A stretch of 64,000 bases of DNA from Spirochaetota bacterium (GCA_023401595.1 JAEXDQ010000036.1:112723-176722), one strand, 5' to 3'; shown: positions 1 to 8,955, counted from the stretch's first letter. Translations and numbers: made by a program. The notes: a model not told the origin generated them from the letters alone.

Positions 1-600
1 GGCGACGAGGACGATGACACGATAATGCTTTTTGATAGCGGAGAACGCTCCTTCAAGCTGTCCGACAAGCAAGGCTACCAAGATGAACGGGACACCCAGT
101 CCCAACGCATAGCAGACAAGCGTCAATATGCCGGTACTGATCTGTGAAGCATTGGCGGCCATCATGAGCGCGGAGCCGAGGAACGGCCCGACGCAAGGCG
201 TCCAGCCCAACGAAAAAACCATGCCGAACAGCACAGAACGGAGCGGGCCCATCCCCTGCATGTTCTCCATTTTGAACCGATGTTCCCCGCCGAGGAACGG
301 CAAGGAGACAACTCCGATATAATTCAGCCCGAGGAGGATGATCACCACACCGCCGATTCGGTTGAGTAGCGACAGATGGTCGCGCAGGAACTGTCCGGCG
401 GCGCTCGCCGCGGCCCCCATCAGGACAAAAACGATGGAGAACCCGAGAACGAACGCCAGGCTATTGCCTACCAGTCTCCCGCTGCGCCCCTCCGGGGCGA
501 TTCCTCCCGCAAGATAGCCGAGGTACAACGGAATCATGGGCAGGATACAAGGGCTGATGAATGTTACGATACCTTCTAAAAACGCTGTCAAATATCCCAT
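1..600 (-). CDS. ccdA: Cytochrome c biogenesis / thiol-disulfide transporter CcdA, N-terminal 200 residues (runs off left edge)
   Basis: Read on the complement, an open frame starts at the ATG at 600 and is still open at base 1. It encodes an inner-membrane protein that carries reducing equivalents across the membrane to exported thioredoxin-like or cytochrome c maturation partners. Residues 16-21 read SPCILP and residues 135-139 read TPCVG; these two cysteine-proline motifs carry the redox-active pair of the CcdA/DsbD-core family. Several hydrophobic segments surround them. Upstream in-frame codons back to a stop at 646-648 offer no alternative start, although no strong Shine-Dalgarno precedes the ATG. 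The gene is divergent from the methyltransferase at 799. The partner protein it serves would lie left of the window. Confidence 0.9.
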   Translation of the reverse strand, partial: MGYLTAFLEGIVTFISPCILPMIPLYLGYLAGGIAPEGRSGRLVGNSLAFVLGFSIVFVLMGAAASAAGQFLRDHLSLLNRIGGVVIILLGLNYIGVVSLPFLGGEHRFKMENMQGMGPLRSVLFGMVFSLGWTPCVGPFLGSALMMAANASQISTGILTLVCYALGLGVPFILVALLVGQLEGAFSAIKKHYRVIVLVA

Positions 601-798
601 GGAACAAAGATACTTGAAATCGGGGGAAATCGGAAAGTGACTTTGTCACGAAAGAATCAGCGATGACCATGATTGTCCTTTATCCAAACGTACCGTACCG
701 GACGGACATGCCAGACGACAGAAATTGAATGCGCCATACGATGGCAAGGTTCACAAGAAACAGGAAATCCTGTACAGTAGCCTCGTTGAGGAGCAAGC

Positions 799-1590
799 AT
801 GGCAAAACGACAGCCGCCTTTGGCGGACGCGACAGCTAGGTTCGACGCATACTACGAGGACGCCTTCGGTTCACGGTGGGAGGTCTTGCGTCAGGCAATG
901 TTCGCGGAACATCGTCAGATCGCCCTCGGTTCCCCCCTGCTCCAGCCATATTACCTTGACGAAGCGTCAAAGCTCGCCGCCGACATACTGCCGGTCGGCC
1001 AAGGCGACTCAATCCTCGACATGTGCGCGGCTCCGGGAGGCAAGACGCTTGTACTGGCGATGAAGCTCGCAGGGACGGGCTCGTTGACCTGCAACGACCG
1101 CTCCGCGACGCGACGAGCCAGGCTTCGCGCCGTTCTGGACGAGCATCTGCCATCGGAATACAGAGAGAACATCATTGTCACCGGTCATGACGCGTCCCGT
1201 TGGGGACTCCACGAGCAGGAGGCCTATGACCATGTCCTGCTCGACGCCCCATGCTCCAGTGAACGGCATGTCCTCAACGATCCCCAGGCCCTGGCGGAAT
1301 GGAGCGTATCCAGACCGAAACGGCTCGCCGTACAGCAATTCGCTATGCTAGCGGCCGCGCTTGAAGCAGTGAAAATCGGAGGAACCGTCCTGTATAGCAC
1401 CTGCGCGATTGCACCGATAGAAGACGAGCTGGTCATCGCACGACTTTTCGACAAGAGGAAAGGCCGTTTTGAACTGCTACCGATGGACGTGCCGTTCGCT
1501 GAAAAACGAGAATACGGCTCGATCATCCTGCCCGACACCGCCGAGGGACGAGGCCCCCTCTATTTCTGCCATGTCAGGAGGCTCGCCTGA
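799..1590 (+). CDS. RsmB/NOP2/Sun-family RNA (cytosine-5) methyltransferase
   Basis: A 263-residue S-adenosylmethionine-dependent RNA m5C methyltransferase, most likely acting on rRNA. Residues 71-83 hold the SAM-binding ILDMCAAPGGKT stretch characteristic of the NOL1/NOP2/Sun family. DAPCSS at 149-154 supplies the Cys of motif IV (release of product) and STC at 200-202 the motif VI nucleophile. The protein is short, lacking the N-terminal NusB-like domain of RsmB and any PUA domain, so it resembles the compact single-domain members. A GAGGAG Shine-Dalgarno sits about 6 bases before the start. Its stop overlaps the next start by one base (TGATG), which indicates translational coupling with the DUF362 gene. 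The exact target base cannot be deduced. Confidence 0.9.
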   Translation: MAKRQPPLADATARFDAYYEDAFGSRWEVLRQAMFAEHRQIALGSPLLQPYYLDEASKLAADILPVGQGDSILDMCAAPGGKTLVLAMKLAGTGSLTCNDRSATRRARLRAVLDEHLPSEYRENIIVTGHDASRWGLHEQEAYDHVLLDAPCSSERHVLNDPQALAEWSVSRPKRLAVQQFAMLAAALEAVKIGGTVLYSTCAIAPIEDELVIARLFDKRKGRFELLPMDVPFAEKREYGSIILPDTAEGRGPLYFCHVRRLA

Positions 1591-2789
1591 TGACCGTCAG
1601 ACAGAACGAACAGAAAAACCGCCGCTCATGGGTGGCCGCTGGAGCCCCCGTCGCCATCGTCCGGTGCGAAAATTACGAGTTGGGGCAAGTGGAGAAGGCG
1701 CTTGAGAAGGTCTGCGAGGCGGCCCAGCTGCCGTCGGTGGAAGGACTTACCGTCCTAGTCAAACCAAACGTGCTTTCTGACGCCAAGGTCGAAGCTGCGA
1801 TCACCACCAATCCAACGGTGGTACAAGCCTTGATACGCCTTCTCAAGGCGAAGGGCGCGGCACGAATACTTGTCGGCGATTCTCCCGGGCTGCAAGGACC
1901 GGGGTTCGTACCGCGAGCCTGCGGGATGCATCAGATATGCGAAGAGGAACAGGTACAATGGTGCGATTTCACCAAGGAACCCGTCACACAGGTCATTCCG
2001 GGAACGGCCCACAGGAAGCTTCCTCTGGCAAAAGCGTTGTACGAAGCCGATATGGTGATCTCCGTCGCGAAATTCAAGACCCACCAGCTCATGTATGCGA
2101 CCGGGACGGTGAAGAATCTGTTCGGCCTGGTACCGGGGCTGCATAAAAGTCCTTGCCACCTGGCCTACCCGTCACGCGAATCCTTCGCAAAACTGATATC
2201 AGGCATCTATGAGACGGCACGACCGGCCTTCTGCATCATGGACGGAATCATCGGCATGGAGGGAGCGGGTCCGGCCAACGGTACCCCCCGGCATATCGGA
2301 TTGTTGCTCGCCAGCCGTGATGGAAGCGCCGTCGACGTAGCGGAAAGCACCATCATGGGCTACGACCCGATGACCATCCCGCTGACGGCGGAGCTGAAGG
2401 AACGGAAGCTTACGGGATGGCGGACTCCGCGGGACATCCGGTATCCGTTGCTCGATGCGAACGAACTTGTAATCGCAGGATACCAGACGATAGAGCAGCA
2501 GCCGAAAAGCAACCTGTTTGCATCGCTGATACTCCCCTTCTTCACCCGGTTCCTCAAAAAGAGGCATCAACGGACACAACCGAAACCTTTGTTCGATATG
2601 TCCATCTGCGTCAGATGCGGTCGCTGCATCAGCATATGTCCAGGCAAGGCTCTCAGCTTCGTCCCGGACAACGACGCGAAATCGAAAAAACGTATCGTGG
2701 CGGACTACCGGCATTGTATCCGTTGCTACTGCTGCCATGAGGTATGTCCGGCGGACGCGATAGAAATAGACACTACGGAAAAGAAATAG
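1590..2789 (+). CDS. DUF362 domain protein with C-terminal 2x[4Fe-4S] ferredoxin domain
   Basis: A 399-residue protein. Residues about 30-320 form the DUF362 domain, seen from the typical VLVKPNVLSD, GDSPGLQGPG, ISVAKFKTHQLMYATGTVKNLFG and IMDGIIGMEGAGPANG blocks. The last 65 residues carry two classic four-cysteine clusters, CVRCGRCISICP and CIRCYCCHEVCP, each expected to bind one [4Fe-4S]. DUF362 proteins are common in anaerobes and their reaction is not established; a redox role is an inference from the ferredoxin part. The gene overlaps the preceding methyltransferase by one base. The following membrane-protein gene starts 8 bases after its stop, with its ribosome site over the stop codon. 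All three are probably co-transcribed. Confidence 0.9.
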   Translation: MTVRQNEQKNRRSWVAAGAPVAIVRCENYELGQVEKALEKVCEAAQLPSVEGLTVLVKPNVLSDAKVEAAITTNPTVVQALIRLLKAKGAARILVGDSPGLQGPGFVPRACGMHQICEEEQVQWCDFTKEPVTQVIPGTAHRKLPLAKALYEADMVISVAKFKTHQLMYATGTVKNLFGLVPGLHKSPCHLAYPSRESFAKLISGIYETARPAFCIMDGIIGMEGAGPANGTPRHIGLLLASRDGSAVDVAESTIMGYDPMTIPLTAELKERKLTGWRTPRDIRYPLLDANELVIAGYQTIEQQPKSNLFASLILPFFTRFLKKRHQRTQPKPLFDMSICVRCGRCISICPGKALSFVPDNDAKSKKRIVADYRHCIRCYCCHEVCPADAIEIDTTEKK

Positions 2790-2797
2790 GAGACGAC

Positions 2798-3280
2798 ATG
2801 GATCCGACCACCATCATTACGACCATGATTCTTGCGATGCTTCCGATCTCTGAATTACGGGGGGCCATACCGTTCGCATATCTGCGTGGAATGGACATAT
2901 GGCTCGCGGCTTTGATTTCCGTCCTCTTCAACGCGCTGGTCGTACCGGTCGTCTATATTTTCCTATCCTCATTGCATACGGTTTTCTACAAACGCTGGAA
3001 CTGGTACAAGAAGCTGTTCGACAAGACCGTGGTCCGTGCGCGTGCCAAGCTTCAGGAAAAAGTGAACAGGTACGGCTATTGGGGTATCATGCTCTTCGTC
3101 GCCATTCCCCTCCCCGTAACCGGAGCCTGGACGGGAACGCTCGGAGCCTGGGTACTCGGACTTGACAAAAAGAAGACAATGCTGGCAGTATGCGGCGGTG
3201 TCCTGATTGCGGGTGCCATCGTCACGACCATCGTCATGCTGGGTGTCGGCATGAACTCTTTGTTCGTGAAAATCATCTGA
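2798..3280 (+). CDS. Small multidrug-export-type integral membrane protein (COG2426)
   Basis: A 160-residue membrane protein. The start is placed at the ATG at 2798 because AGGAG at 2788-2792 lies at proper spacing; an earlier in-frame ATG at 2744 would overlap the previous gene and has no site. The N-terminal MLPISELRGAIPFAYLRG block and the later AIPLPVTGAWTGTLGAWVLGL block are diagnostic for the COG2426/Sm_multidrug_ex family. Four or so hydrophobic helices are visible, separated by a basic cytoplasmic stretch around residues 70-90. The family name implies efflux, but the substrate is unknown. It is the last gene of the set beginning at 799, followed by the helicase after 56 bases. Confidence 0.85.
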   Translation: MDPTTIITTMILAMLPISELRGAIPFAYLRGMDIWLAALISVLFNALVVPVVYIFLSSLHTVFYKRWNWYKKLFDKTVVRARAKLQEKVNRYGYWGIMLFVAIPLPVTGAWTGTLGAWVLGLDKKKTMLAVCGGVLIAGAIVTTIVMLGVGMNSLFVKII

Positions 3281-3336
3281 CGACTGGAAAGACTGACTAG
3301 CGCCACTACGACCATTGACTAAATCAGAGGAACATC

Positions 3337-5361
3337 ATGCGTTTTGACTTGCATCGAGAATTGAATCCTGAGCAATGCCTCGCCGCGTCCACGGTAGAGG
3401 GACCGGTATTGATCATAGCGGGAGCGGGCAGCGGCAAGACCCGGATGCTCACCTTCCGCATCGCCCATATGCTGGAATGCGGCATCGCGCCGTCGAAAAT
3501 CCTTGCGCTGACCTTCACGAACAAAGCGGCCAAAGAGATGGCCGAACGCATCAGGTCCCTGACCGGAATGCCGCTGAAGGATCTGCTGGCGACCACGTTC
3601 CATTCGTTCGGCATGCGGGTGCTTAAACAATACATCCAGTATCTCGGCTACAAGAACAATTTCACGATCTACGACAGCGCCGACAGGCAGGACCTGCTCA
3701 AGCAGGTGATCATCAACCTCGACCTGGACGTCCAGGACTACGACCTTTTCGAGCTGGGCAACCTGATCAGCGATATCAAAACGAAACGTTCCGTATGGAA
3801 CAGTGGCGCGTCGGACCGGCTCAAGAACATCTACGCCGAATACCTCAAGCACATGAAGGCCTACAACGCCGTCGATTTCGACGACCTGATCATGATGCCG
3901 CTCCAGCTTTTCGAGGAAAGGCCGGAAGTGCTGGAAAAACTTCGCAAGCAATTCGAATATGTCATGGTGGATGAATTCCAGGACACGTCCCTCGCCCAAT
4001 ACCGCATGGTGCATTTCCTTGCGGAGGAGAGCCGCAATCTCTGCGTCGTAGGCGACGACGACCAGTCGATCTACTCCTGGCGCGGAGCGAACTACCAGAA
4101 CATCGTCATGTTTGAGCAGGATTTTCCGGAACGCAAGGAGATCAAGCTGGAACGGAACTACCGCTCGACCGGCAATATCCTGGAAGCGGCGAACAAGCTG
4201 ATCGTCCACAACGCGCAGCGCAAGGAAAAAAGCCTATGGACCGACAGCGGCAAGGGGAGCTTCATCTTCACCATGCATCCACGGGACGAGGAGAACGAAG
4301 CTGTGGAGATTGCGAGGAAAATCAGGGACATCCATATCCACAAGGATCGCAAGTTCGGCGATTTCGGCGTACTGGTCAGGACGAACCATCTGATTCCGAC
4401 AATCGAAAACCAGTTCATGGTCGAGAACATCCCCTGCCAGATATCCGGCGGACAGAGTTTCTTCGAGCGGAAAGAGGTCAAGGACATGGTCTGCTACCTC
4501 AAGGTGCTGGCCAACCCCGACGACGACATCAGTTTCCTGCGCGTCGTGAACACCCCGCGCAGGGGCATCGGCAGAATGACGTTGGAAAAGATGCGGCAGG
4601 TCGCGGACGCCCAACATTGCTCACTCTTCTCCGCGATGAGCCTGCTCTCGGTCGCCACGGACAGCAATCTCAGGGATGCCCAGGCGAAGACGTTGCAGAA
4701 CCTCGTCGAACTGATAAACCGCTACCGTGACCGAATCTTCCATGCGGGGACGCGCAAGCACCAGGTATTGAAGACCCTCGCCGGAGAGATCGACTACAAG
4801 GGGCATCTGATCGACCAGCATCCCGACAACGAAAAGGCCGTGCAATGGAAGATGAAGAGCATCGAGATGCTTTGCGACATGTTCGGCCGGTGGGAGAATG
4901 ATCCAGACAACTATGGGCTCTCCCTGTACGACTATCTGAACAGAATCACCATCGCGGGACGGGAGACGGAGGATTCGGCCGACGACAAGGTGCATCTGAT
5001 GACGATGCACGCCTCCAAGGGGCTGGAGTTTCCGTTCGTGTTCCTGGCGGGGATAGAGGACCATATCATCCCGCACGCCCGTACCATCGAGGAAAACCCC
5101 GACGCTCTGGACGAGGAGCGGAGGTTGTTCTATGTGGCAATCACCCGTGCCCGCGAGGAGCTTTATATCTCCAGCTGCGAGAACCGCAAGCGCGGCAGGG
5201 AGGTCGGGCCGTCGGTCCCCTCCCGGTTCCTGCAGGAGATTCCGTCGGAACTGTTCGCCGAGGAGGAACCTGACGTCGAGGTCACAAAGGACGAGATGGC
5301 CGACATGATCAAGATGATGAAGGCCCGTTTCGCCAAGATGGACGACGCCCAGGCTACATGA
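3337..5361 (+). CDS. UvrD/Rep/PcrA-type superfamily 1 ATP-dependent DNA helicase
   Basis: A 674-residue 3'-5' DNA helicase. All SF1A motifs are present in order: Walker A IAGAGSGKT (residues 27-35), Ia LTFTNKAAKEM, Walker B DEFQDTS near 212, III VGDDDQSIYSWRGA, IV ERNYRSTGNIL, V TMHASKGLEF and VI YVAITRAREELY. Length and the N-terminal LNPEQ Q-motif fit Rep or PcrA (about 670-720 residues) rather than RecB or AddA. The acidic, Lys/Met-rich C-tail is unlike the Gly-rich UvrD tail. A GAGGAAC ribosome site precedes the ATG. Likely roles are replication-fork restart and repair. Rep versus PcrA assignment is not decided from sequence alone. Confidence 0.95.
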   Translation: MRFDLHRELNPEQCLAASTVEGPVLIIAGAGSGKTRMLTFRIAHMLECGIAPSKILALTFTNKAAKEMAERIRSLTGMPLKDLLATTFHSFGMRVLKQYIQYLGYKNNFTIYDSADRQDLLKQVIINLDLDVQDYDLFELGNLISDIKTKRSVWNSGASDRLKNIYAEYLKHMKAYNAVDFDDLIMMPLQLFEERPEVLEKLRKQFEYVMVDEFQDTSLAQYRMVHFLAEESRNLCVVGDDDQSIYSWRGANYQNIVMFEQDFPERKEIKLERNYRSTGNILEAANKLIVHNAQRKEKSLWTDSGKGSFIFTMHPRDEENEAVEIARKIRDIHIHKDRKFGDFGVLVRTNHLIPTIENQFMVENIPCQISGGQSFFERKEVKDMVCYLKVLANPDDDISFLRVVNTPRRGIGRMTLEKMRQVADAQHCSLFSAMSLLSVATDSNLRDAQAKTLQNLVELINRYRDRIFHAGTRKHQVLKTLAGEIDYKGHLIDQHPDNEKAVQWKMKSIEMLCDMFGRWENDPDNYGLSLYDYLNRITIAGRETEDSADDKVHLMTMHASKGLEFPFVFLAGIEDHIIPHARTIEENPDALDEERRLFYVAITRAREELYISSCENRKRGREVGPSVPSRFLQEIPSELFAEEEPDVEVTKDEMADMIKMMKARFAKMDDAQAT

Positions 5362-5372
5362 CGGCCCGGCCG

Positions 5373-5414
5373 CACCGTTCTGCGTCCACCGTTCTGCGTC
5401 CACCGTTCTGCGTC
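5373..5414. repeat. Three perfect tandem copies of a 14-bp unit
   Basis: The unit CACCGTTCTGCGTC is present three times end to end (5373-5386, 5387-5400, 5401-5414), starting 11 bases after the helicase stop codon. It does not look like a terminator or protein-binding array of a known type. Perfect identity suggests recent slippage expansion. Confidence 0.9.
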
Positions 5415-5455
5415 CACAATCCGTTCGACAGTCCAGTGAACAAGGGGGCGCTTCC

Positions 5456-5534
5456 AACGACCTCAACGACCTCAACGACCTCAACGACCTCAGCGACCTG
5501 AGCAGGATCTCAGCAACCTGAGCAGAACCTCAGC
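5456..5534. repeat. 9-bp tandem repeat, four perfect then degenerate copies
   Basis: The unit AACGACCTC occurs four times perfectly from 5456 to 5491 and then continues in degenerate copies (AGCGACCTG, AGCAACCTG, AGCAGAACCTCAGC) to about 5534. Between this array and glnN no gene is seen on either strand. The 389-base gap 5362-5750 therefore holds two tandem arrays and the glnN promoter region. Confidence 0.85.
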
Positions 5535-5669
5535 ACCCATGACAACCATGCCAGGACAGAAATTCCCATTCCGGCCGATCGAACTCGCCCCGACCACAGC
5601 AACGAACTTCTACGGCAAGGACGTTCGTGTCGCACAGCGTCGAAAAATGCACGACTGGGCATCTCTTCT

Positions 5670-5711
5670 TGCAACAACTTGTTGCACAACAGGCCGACAA
5701 CCGTGTATTGT
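5670..5711 (+). promoter_or_regulatory. Putative glnN promoter with a palindrome covering the -35 region
   Basis: TGCAACAA-C-TTGTTGCA at 5670-5686 is a perfect 8-bp inverted repeat around one base. Its right arm overlaps TTGCAC (5682-5687), a candidate -35 box. TATTGT at 5706-5711 is 18 bases further and resembles a -10. The layout suggests a repressor or nitrogen-responsive regulator covering RNA polymerase contacts; the regulator is not identifiable here. Confidence 0.5.
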
Positions 5712-5750
5712 CTACATATTCAGGAATCCATCGCAGGAGGTATCGCATCA

Positions 5751-7874
5751 ATGTCCGCCGACATCGACTTCTCCGTGCATCCCGTAACAGAGTTCTACGG
5801 GTGCAATTGTTTTAGCGAAAGCGAAATGAAGACCTATCTACCAGAGAGCGCCATGGAAGAACTCAGGCAGGTCCAATGCGGAGGATGCGAACTCACACCC
5901 GCCTTGGCAGAGCTTGTCGCGGGAGCCATGAAGGAATGGGCTCTTTCAAAAGGTGCCACCCATTTCACACATTGGTTCCAACCGTTGACGGGCCTTACCG
6001 CCGAAAAACATGATTCCTTCATTCATCCGACTTCCAATGGAAAGGTGATGATGGAATTCTCCGGTACGGAACTGGTACAAGGCGAATCCGATGCGTCATC
6101 CTTTCCAAACGGCGGTCTGAGGGCCACGTTCGAAGCCCGTGGCTATACGGCGTGGGATACCACATCTCCCGCGTTCGTCAAGAATATCAACGGGGTCAGG
6201 ATCCTGTACATACCGACGGCTTTCTTTTCCTTCACCGGAGCGGCGTTGGACAAGAAAGTCCCGTTGCTTCGTTCCACCCAAGCCGTCGAACGGCAGACGC
6301 TCAGGGTGTTGAGGGCTTTGGGGAACGCGAGGGTGAGCCATGTCACCGTCAATATCGGGCCGGAACAGGAGTACTTCCTTGTCGATAGGAAATACTATGA
6401 CCAGAGGCCGGACCTACGGCTGACGGGACGTTCGGTATTGGGCAATCTCGCAGCCAAGGGACAGGAACTCGACGATCATTACTACGGTACGATCAACGAC
6501 AGGGTCTCGGTATTCATGAAAGAACTGAACTACGAACTCTGGAAGCTCGGAATCAGCAGCAAGACTCAGCACAAGGAGGCCGCTCCGAATCAATTCGAGG
6601 TAGCGGTCGTATACGATGCCGCCAACATCTCCACCGACCACAACCAGCTTTTGATGGATGTCCTGCAGTCCGTCGCCCAACGACACGGCATGGTGGCGTT
6701 GTTGCATGAAAAGCCGTTCTCCGGTGTGAACGGCTCCGGCAAGCACGACAACTGGTCCCTTTCCACGGACGATGGGCAGAACCTGCTATCCCCAGGCGCA
6801 AGTCCGGAGGACAATGTCCAGTTCTTGCTGTTCCTCACCACGTTGATCAAGGCCGTGGACATCTATGCGCCGTTACTCCGAGCCGGAGCCGCGACCGCCG
6901 GCAACGACCACCGCCTCGGCGCTGCGGAAGCACCGCCGGCCATCATCTCCATCTACCTTGGCGAGCAACTTACAGGATTGCTCGACGCAATCGCCGACGA
7001 TGCCGCCTGGCGCAAGCGCGACGGCGAATATATGAAACTTGGCGTCACCTGCCTGCCGAAGCTTCCCAAGGACATGACGGACCGCAACCGCACCAGCCCG
7101 TTCGCCTTTACCGGCAACAAATTTGAATTCCGCATGGTCGGCTCGTCGCAGTCGATGGCGGGACCCAACATCTATCTCAACGCCGCCGTCGCGGACGTCC
7201 TGTCGGAAGTCGCGGACCGCCTGGAACGGGCGGAAGACAAGGATTCGGAATGCCACGAGATCATCAAGGAATTCTATCGCGAACATAGGCGTGTGATATT
7301 CAACGGCAACGGCTATTCAGCCGATTGGATCAAGGAGGCTGCAAAAAGAGGTCTGCCCAATTTCACGGACACGGTCTCCGCTCTCCCGCAAGTCCTGCAG
7401 CCCCAGTTCGTCAAGATGTTCGAACGGCAGCATGTGTTTTCCAAGGAAGAACTTGCTTCACGTCTGGAAATCTACCTCGAAACATACAGCAAGCAAGTCA
7501 ACATCGAGGCCTCGATCATGGTCGAGATGGTTCGCAAGAGCGTGATACCTGCGGTGACGAGATATCTGTCCGACTTATGCGAGAGCATCGCCAGACAACA
7601 GGCGTTGGGTTTCGACATCACCTCCCAGAAGCAGATAGCCACCACGCTTTCGAAAGAACTGAACCTGGCAATCACCTGCTGTGAACGATTGCACATATCC
7701 GTCGCCAAAGCGTTGTCGTTGGCCGGAAACGCCCTTGTCCAGGCGACATGCTACAGAGATGAGGTCCTGGACTCGATGAAAGCGTTACGCGGACATGTCG
7801 ATTTGCTGGAGACTTTCACCGACAAGAAGGTGTGGCCGTTCCCATCGTATGATGATTTGCTATTCCGCCTTTAA
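5751..7874 (+). CDS. glnN: Type III glutamine synthetase
   Basis: A 707-residue ATP-dependent glutamate-ammonia ligase of the large GSIII (GlnN) class, which forms dodecamers unlike GSI/GSII. The length is right for GSIII (about 690-730) and twice that of a GSI subunit. Recognisable blocks are NIGPEQEYFLVDR (metal and glutamate site), HKEAAPNQFEVA, NGSGKHDNWSLS (ATP/glutamate loop), RAGAATAGNDHRLGAAEAPPAIISIYLG and RNRTSPFAFTGNKFEFRMVGSS. The C-terminal helical part with ASIMVEMVRKSVIPAV is GSIII-specific. The start at 5751 is chosen because AGGAGG at 5735-5740 serves it; a longer frame from 5679 has no ribosome site and would read through the promoter. The gene is monocistronic. Confidence 0.95.
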   Translation: MSADIDFSVHPVTEFYGCNCFSESEMKTYLPESAMEELRQVQCGGCELTPALAELVAGAMKEWALSKGATHFTHWFQPLTGLTAEKHDSFIHPTSNGKVMMEFSGTELVQGESDASSFPNGGLRATFEARGYTAWDTTSPAFVKNINGVRILYIPTAFFSFTGAALDKKVPLLRSTQAVERQTLRVLRALGNARVSHVTVNIGPEQEYFLVDRKYYDQRPDLRLTGRSVLGNLAAKGQELDDHYYGTINDRVSVFMKELNYELWKLGISSKTQHKEAAPNQFEVAVVYDAANISTDHNQLLMDVLQSVAQRHGMVALLHEKPFSGVNGSGKHDNWSLSTDDGQNLLSPGASPEDNVQFLLFLTTLIKAVDIYAPLLRAGAATAGNDHRLGAAEAPPAIISIYLGEQLTGLLDAIADDAAWRKRDGEYMKLGVTCLPKLPKDMTDRNRTSPFAFTGNKFEFRMVGSSQSMAGPNIYLNAAVADVLSEVADRLERAEDKDSECHEIIKEFYREHRRVIFNGNGYSADWIKEAAKRGLPNFTDTVSALPQVLQPQFVKMFERQHVFSKEELASRLEIYLETYSKQVNIEASIMVEMVRKSVIPAVTRYLSDLCESIARQQALGFDITSQKQIATTLSKELNLAITCCERLHISVAKALSLAGNALVQATCYRDEVLDSMKALRGHVDLLETFTDKKVWPFPSYDDLLFRL

Positions 7875-7879
7875 AGAGG

Positions 7880-7912
7880 TAGCCCCACGCTAGCCCCACG
7901 CTAGCCGAACGC
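7880..7912. repeat. 11-bp tandem repeat just after glnN
   Basis: TAGCCCCACGC occurs at 7880-7890 and 7891-7901, followed by the variant TAGCCGAACGC at 7902-7912. The array begins 5 bases after the glnN stop codon. Confidence 0.8.
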
Positions 7913-7944
7913 CAACCATACGGTAGCCGACCACCTGCCGCCAC

Positions 7945-7984
7945 CAGCACCCCACGAAGGTTTCACGCCTTTGATGGGGGGCTG
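7945..7984. terminator. Long hairpin, probable glnN transcription end
   Basis: CAGCACCCCA (7945-7954) pairs with TGGGGGGCTG (7975-7984) apart from one mismatch, and CGAAGG pairs with CCTTTG inside it, leaving a 7-base loop. No clear U-run follows, so it may act as a processing or pausing stem rather than a classical intrinsic terminator. Confidence 0.45.
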
Positions 7985-8135
7985 AGTGGTTCAACGCCAG
8001 CTCTAGTCGATTGATATGCGTACGACTTACCCGCTTACCCGTAGAGACTCGTCCGCCGACCAAAAGCGGCGCGACGTATTACTTCAGCGCAAAGCGGACG
8101 TCAGGGTCGGGCAAAAGGGGCGAAACCGCCTATCG

Positions 8136-8175
8136 ACCGAAGCAGATCGAAGCAGACCGGAACAAACCGAAACAG
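8136..8175. repeat. Degenerate 10-bp tandem repeat
   Basis: Four successive 10-base units, ACCGAAGCAG, ATCGAAGCAG, ACCGGAACAA and ACCGAAACAG, fill 8136-8175. The 331-base interval between glnN and the gene ending at 8206 holds this array, the 11-bp array and the hairpin; no credible coding region is seen in it. Confidence 0.6.
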
Positions 8176-8205
8176 CGACCGGAGGGGGGAAAACAATGAA
8201 ACAAG

Positions 8206-8955
8206 CTACAAGCCCAGGAATTTTTTCAAAGCCCCTTCGTTCATCAGCTGTATTGATTCAAACTTTCCATCGTAGAAGACCGCCCAGTTATTGAACACGC
8301 AGGGGACGGCCTTCGCCTTGTCCAGACTGTCTACCGCGACCAAAGTCAAAGGGACTCCCTGCTGTTCACAAAAAAGCCGGATCTGTTCGATGCAATTTGG
8401 AATATAGGGACATTGCATGCCATAGTAGATCGTCAGCCCGGCGTTCGGAACGGACATCCGCCTCACGCCATCGGCGAAACGGGGCTTCGTTCCATCAAAG
8501 GACAACGCCAGCAATTCATAATCCCCACAGGCCATATCGACTACCTCGAAACCGAATCTGAGCATGAACTTCTTCTCCGACAGGAACGGTTTCTTCTTCC
8601 GTGAACTGAGGACGCAGACTCCTGACTTGCCTTGGGAACGGGCGTCTTGGAGACAATGTTCCAGAAGCGCCTTCGCATACCCCTTGCCCTTGAAAGAACC
8701 TGACACCCACAGACAATAAATGTATAGATAGTTGTCGCCGACGACCGGCACCCATGCCGTTTCGAGCGGCGAATATTCAATGAAGACCTTTCCATCCGCA
8801 TCAAGCTTGCGAAAAACGTGTCCTTCCGGAAGCCGTTCCTTCAGCCATCGCTTTTTTACATCGACACCGCATTGATGCTTTTTGTCCGAGATCGCGCAAC
8901 AAAGATGTTCGCCATCGACATTATCGAGACTGATATCTACGAACCGTTCATCCAT
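8206..8955 (-). CDS. GNAT-fold N-acetyltransferase with YoaP-like C-terminal domain
   Basis: A 249-residue cytosolic protein. The N-terminal half contains the acetyl-CoA binding signature of GNAT enzymes: a beta strand LYIYCLWVSG followed by the pyrophosphate loop GSFKGKGYAKALLEHCL. The C-terminal part (from about residue 155) resembles the YoaP-like domain often fused to such acetyltransferases, including the thioredoxin-like YYGMQCPYIPNCIEQI stretch with two cysteines. The start at 8955 (MDERFV) is preferred because a GGGGAGGGG ribosome site precedes it; a frame 17 codons longer lacks one. The acceptor substrate is unknown. The gene is followed at 139 bases on the same strand by nothing related, so it is probably expressed alone. 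Confidence 0.75.
   Translation of the reverse strand: MDERFVDISLDNVDGEHLCCAISDKKHQCGVDVKKRWLKERLPEGHVFRKLDADGKVFIEYSPLETAWVPVVGDNYLYIYCLWVSGSFKGKGYAKALLEHCLQDARSQGKSGVCVLSSRKKKPFLSEKKFMLRFGFEVVDMACGDYELLALSFDGTKPRFADGVRRMSVPNAGLTIYYGMQCPYIPNCIEQIRLFCEQQGVPLTLVAVDSLDKAKAVPCVFNNWAVFYDGKFESIQLMNEGALKKFLGL

Noticed and set aside
5373..5534. Tandem arrays as a CRISPR array
   Set aside because: Units are 9 and 14 bases with no spacers, no leader and no cas genes in the window.
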